Source: an uncultured bacterium
GTDB lineage: Bacteria; Pseudomonadota; Alphaproteobacteria; Sphingomonadales; Sphingomonadaceae
DNA: 64,000 nucleotides
Reading direction: 5' to 3'
Assembly (NCBI GenBank): GCA_903884945.1
Contig: CAISGR010000103.1
Span: 1 to 64,000, forward strand
The notes under the pieces are model-generated. The model was not told where the DNA came from. It made no database searches and saw only the letters and a list, made by a program, of their open reading frames with translations. The position numbers and the translations under genes are program-made. Shown one piece after another: positions 63,975 through 64,000 of this stretch. Every line of letters begins with the position of its first letter. Within the stretch, counting starts at the first letter, position 1.

Positions 63975-64000
63975 CGCGTCCGCTCCCTGTCCTGCAGCGT

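Noticed and set aside
1..64000. tRNA, rRNA, complete insertion sequence, prophage or CRISPR array
   Set aside because: I found no cloverleaf-like or rRNA segment, no transposase or integrase among the frames, and no repeat-spacer pattern.

Overview
The window is high-GC chromosomal DNA from an alphaproteobacterium, most likely a sphingomonad (Sphingomonadaceae). The reasons are five TonB-dependent receptors (one with an STN domain and a FecI/FecR pair), many Tat-type secreted oxidoreductases and hydrolases, a PraB-like secreted protein, an alginate-export-type porin and tightly overlapping operons (ATGA and TGATG junctions). I see no rRNA, tRNA, complete insertion sequence, CRISPR array or replication origin. 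This assignment comes from recognising gene families by eye; nothing was searched against a database.

Layout. (1) 1-7221, minus strand: a translationally coupled block of DUF4132 protein, MoxR AAA+ ATPase, DUF5682 protein and the first 15 codons of what looks like a VWA protein. (2) 7222-9837: a structured non-coding stretch, a siderophore-type receptor and a strong terminator. (3) 9837-14100: a secreted amidohydrolase with a small secreted partner, divergent from a PF10118/DUF2147 pair. A TetR gene follows, and its promoter carries the same 15-bp motif found in the divergent intergenic region. (4) 14127-18916: an ABC (MacB type) - TolC - HlyD efflux operon with a small lipoprotein frame antisense to its middle. 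(5) 19046-24861: a PraB-like protein, then an ECF sigma - FecR - STN receptor operon. (6) 25095-42205: a catabolic area suggestive of polyamine or amine use (spermidine-dehydrogenase-like and DAO-type flavoenzymes, a class III aminotransferase, an aldehyde dehydrogenase, a TtuC-type dehydrogenase, an APC permease, an Lrp regulator and two receptors). (7) 42341-58337: a compact catabolic regulon described below. (8) 58381-63974, minus strand: XapX, amidohydrolase, VOC, DoxX, alginate-export porin and DUF1275 genes in one apparent operon.

The most interesting part is region 7. Four intergenic regions carry the palindrome TGAG-N6-CTCA (42341, 47981, 52271, 55027), and two copies share 20 identical bases. 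One TetR gene lies inside the cluster. Together the sites cover all seven transcription units. These encode a receptor, an acyl-CoA ligase, a MaoC hydratase, two transporters, an M55 D-aminopeptidase-like enzyme, a D-threonine-aldolase-like PLP enzyme, a beta-lactamase-fold serine hydrolase (the MlrB superfamily), a D-amino-acid-oxidase-like flavoenzyme, an MlrC-type metallopeptidase and a CocE-type lipoprotein hydrolase. I infer a single-regulator system for importing and dismantling a peptide-like or amide compound that contains D-amino acids. It resembles the microcystin mlr pathway in enzyme classes but has no mlrA here. The substrate is unknown.
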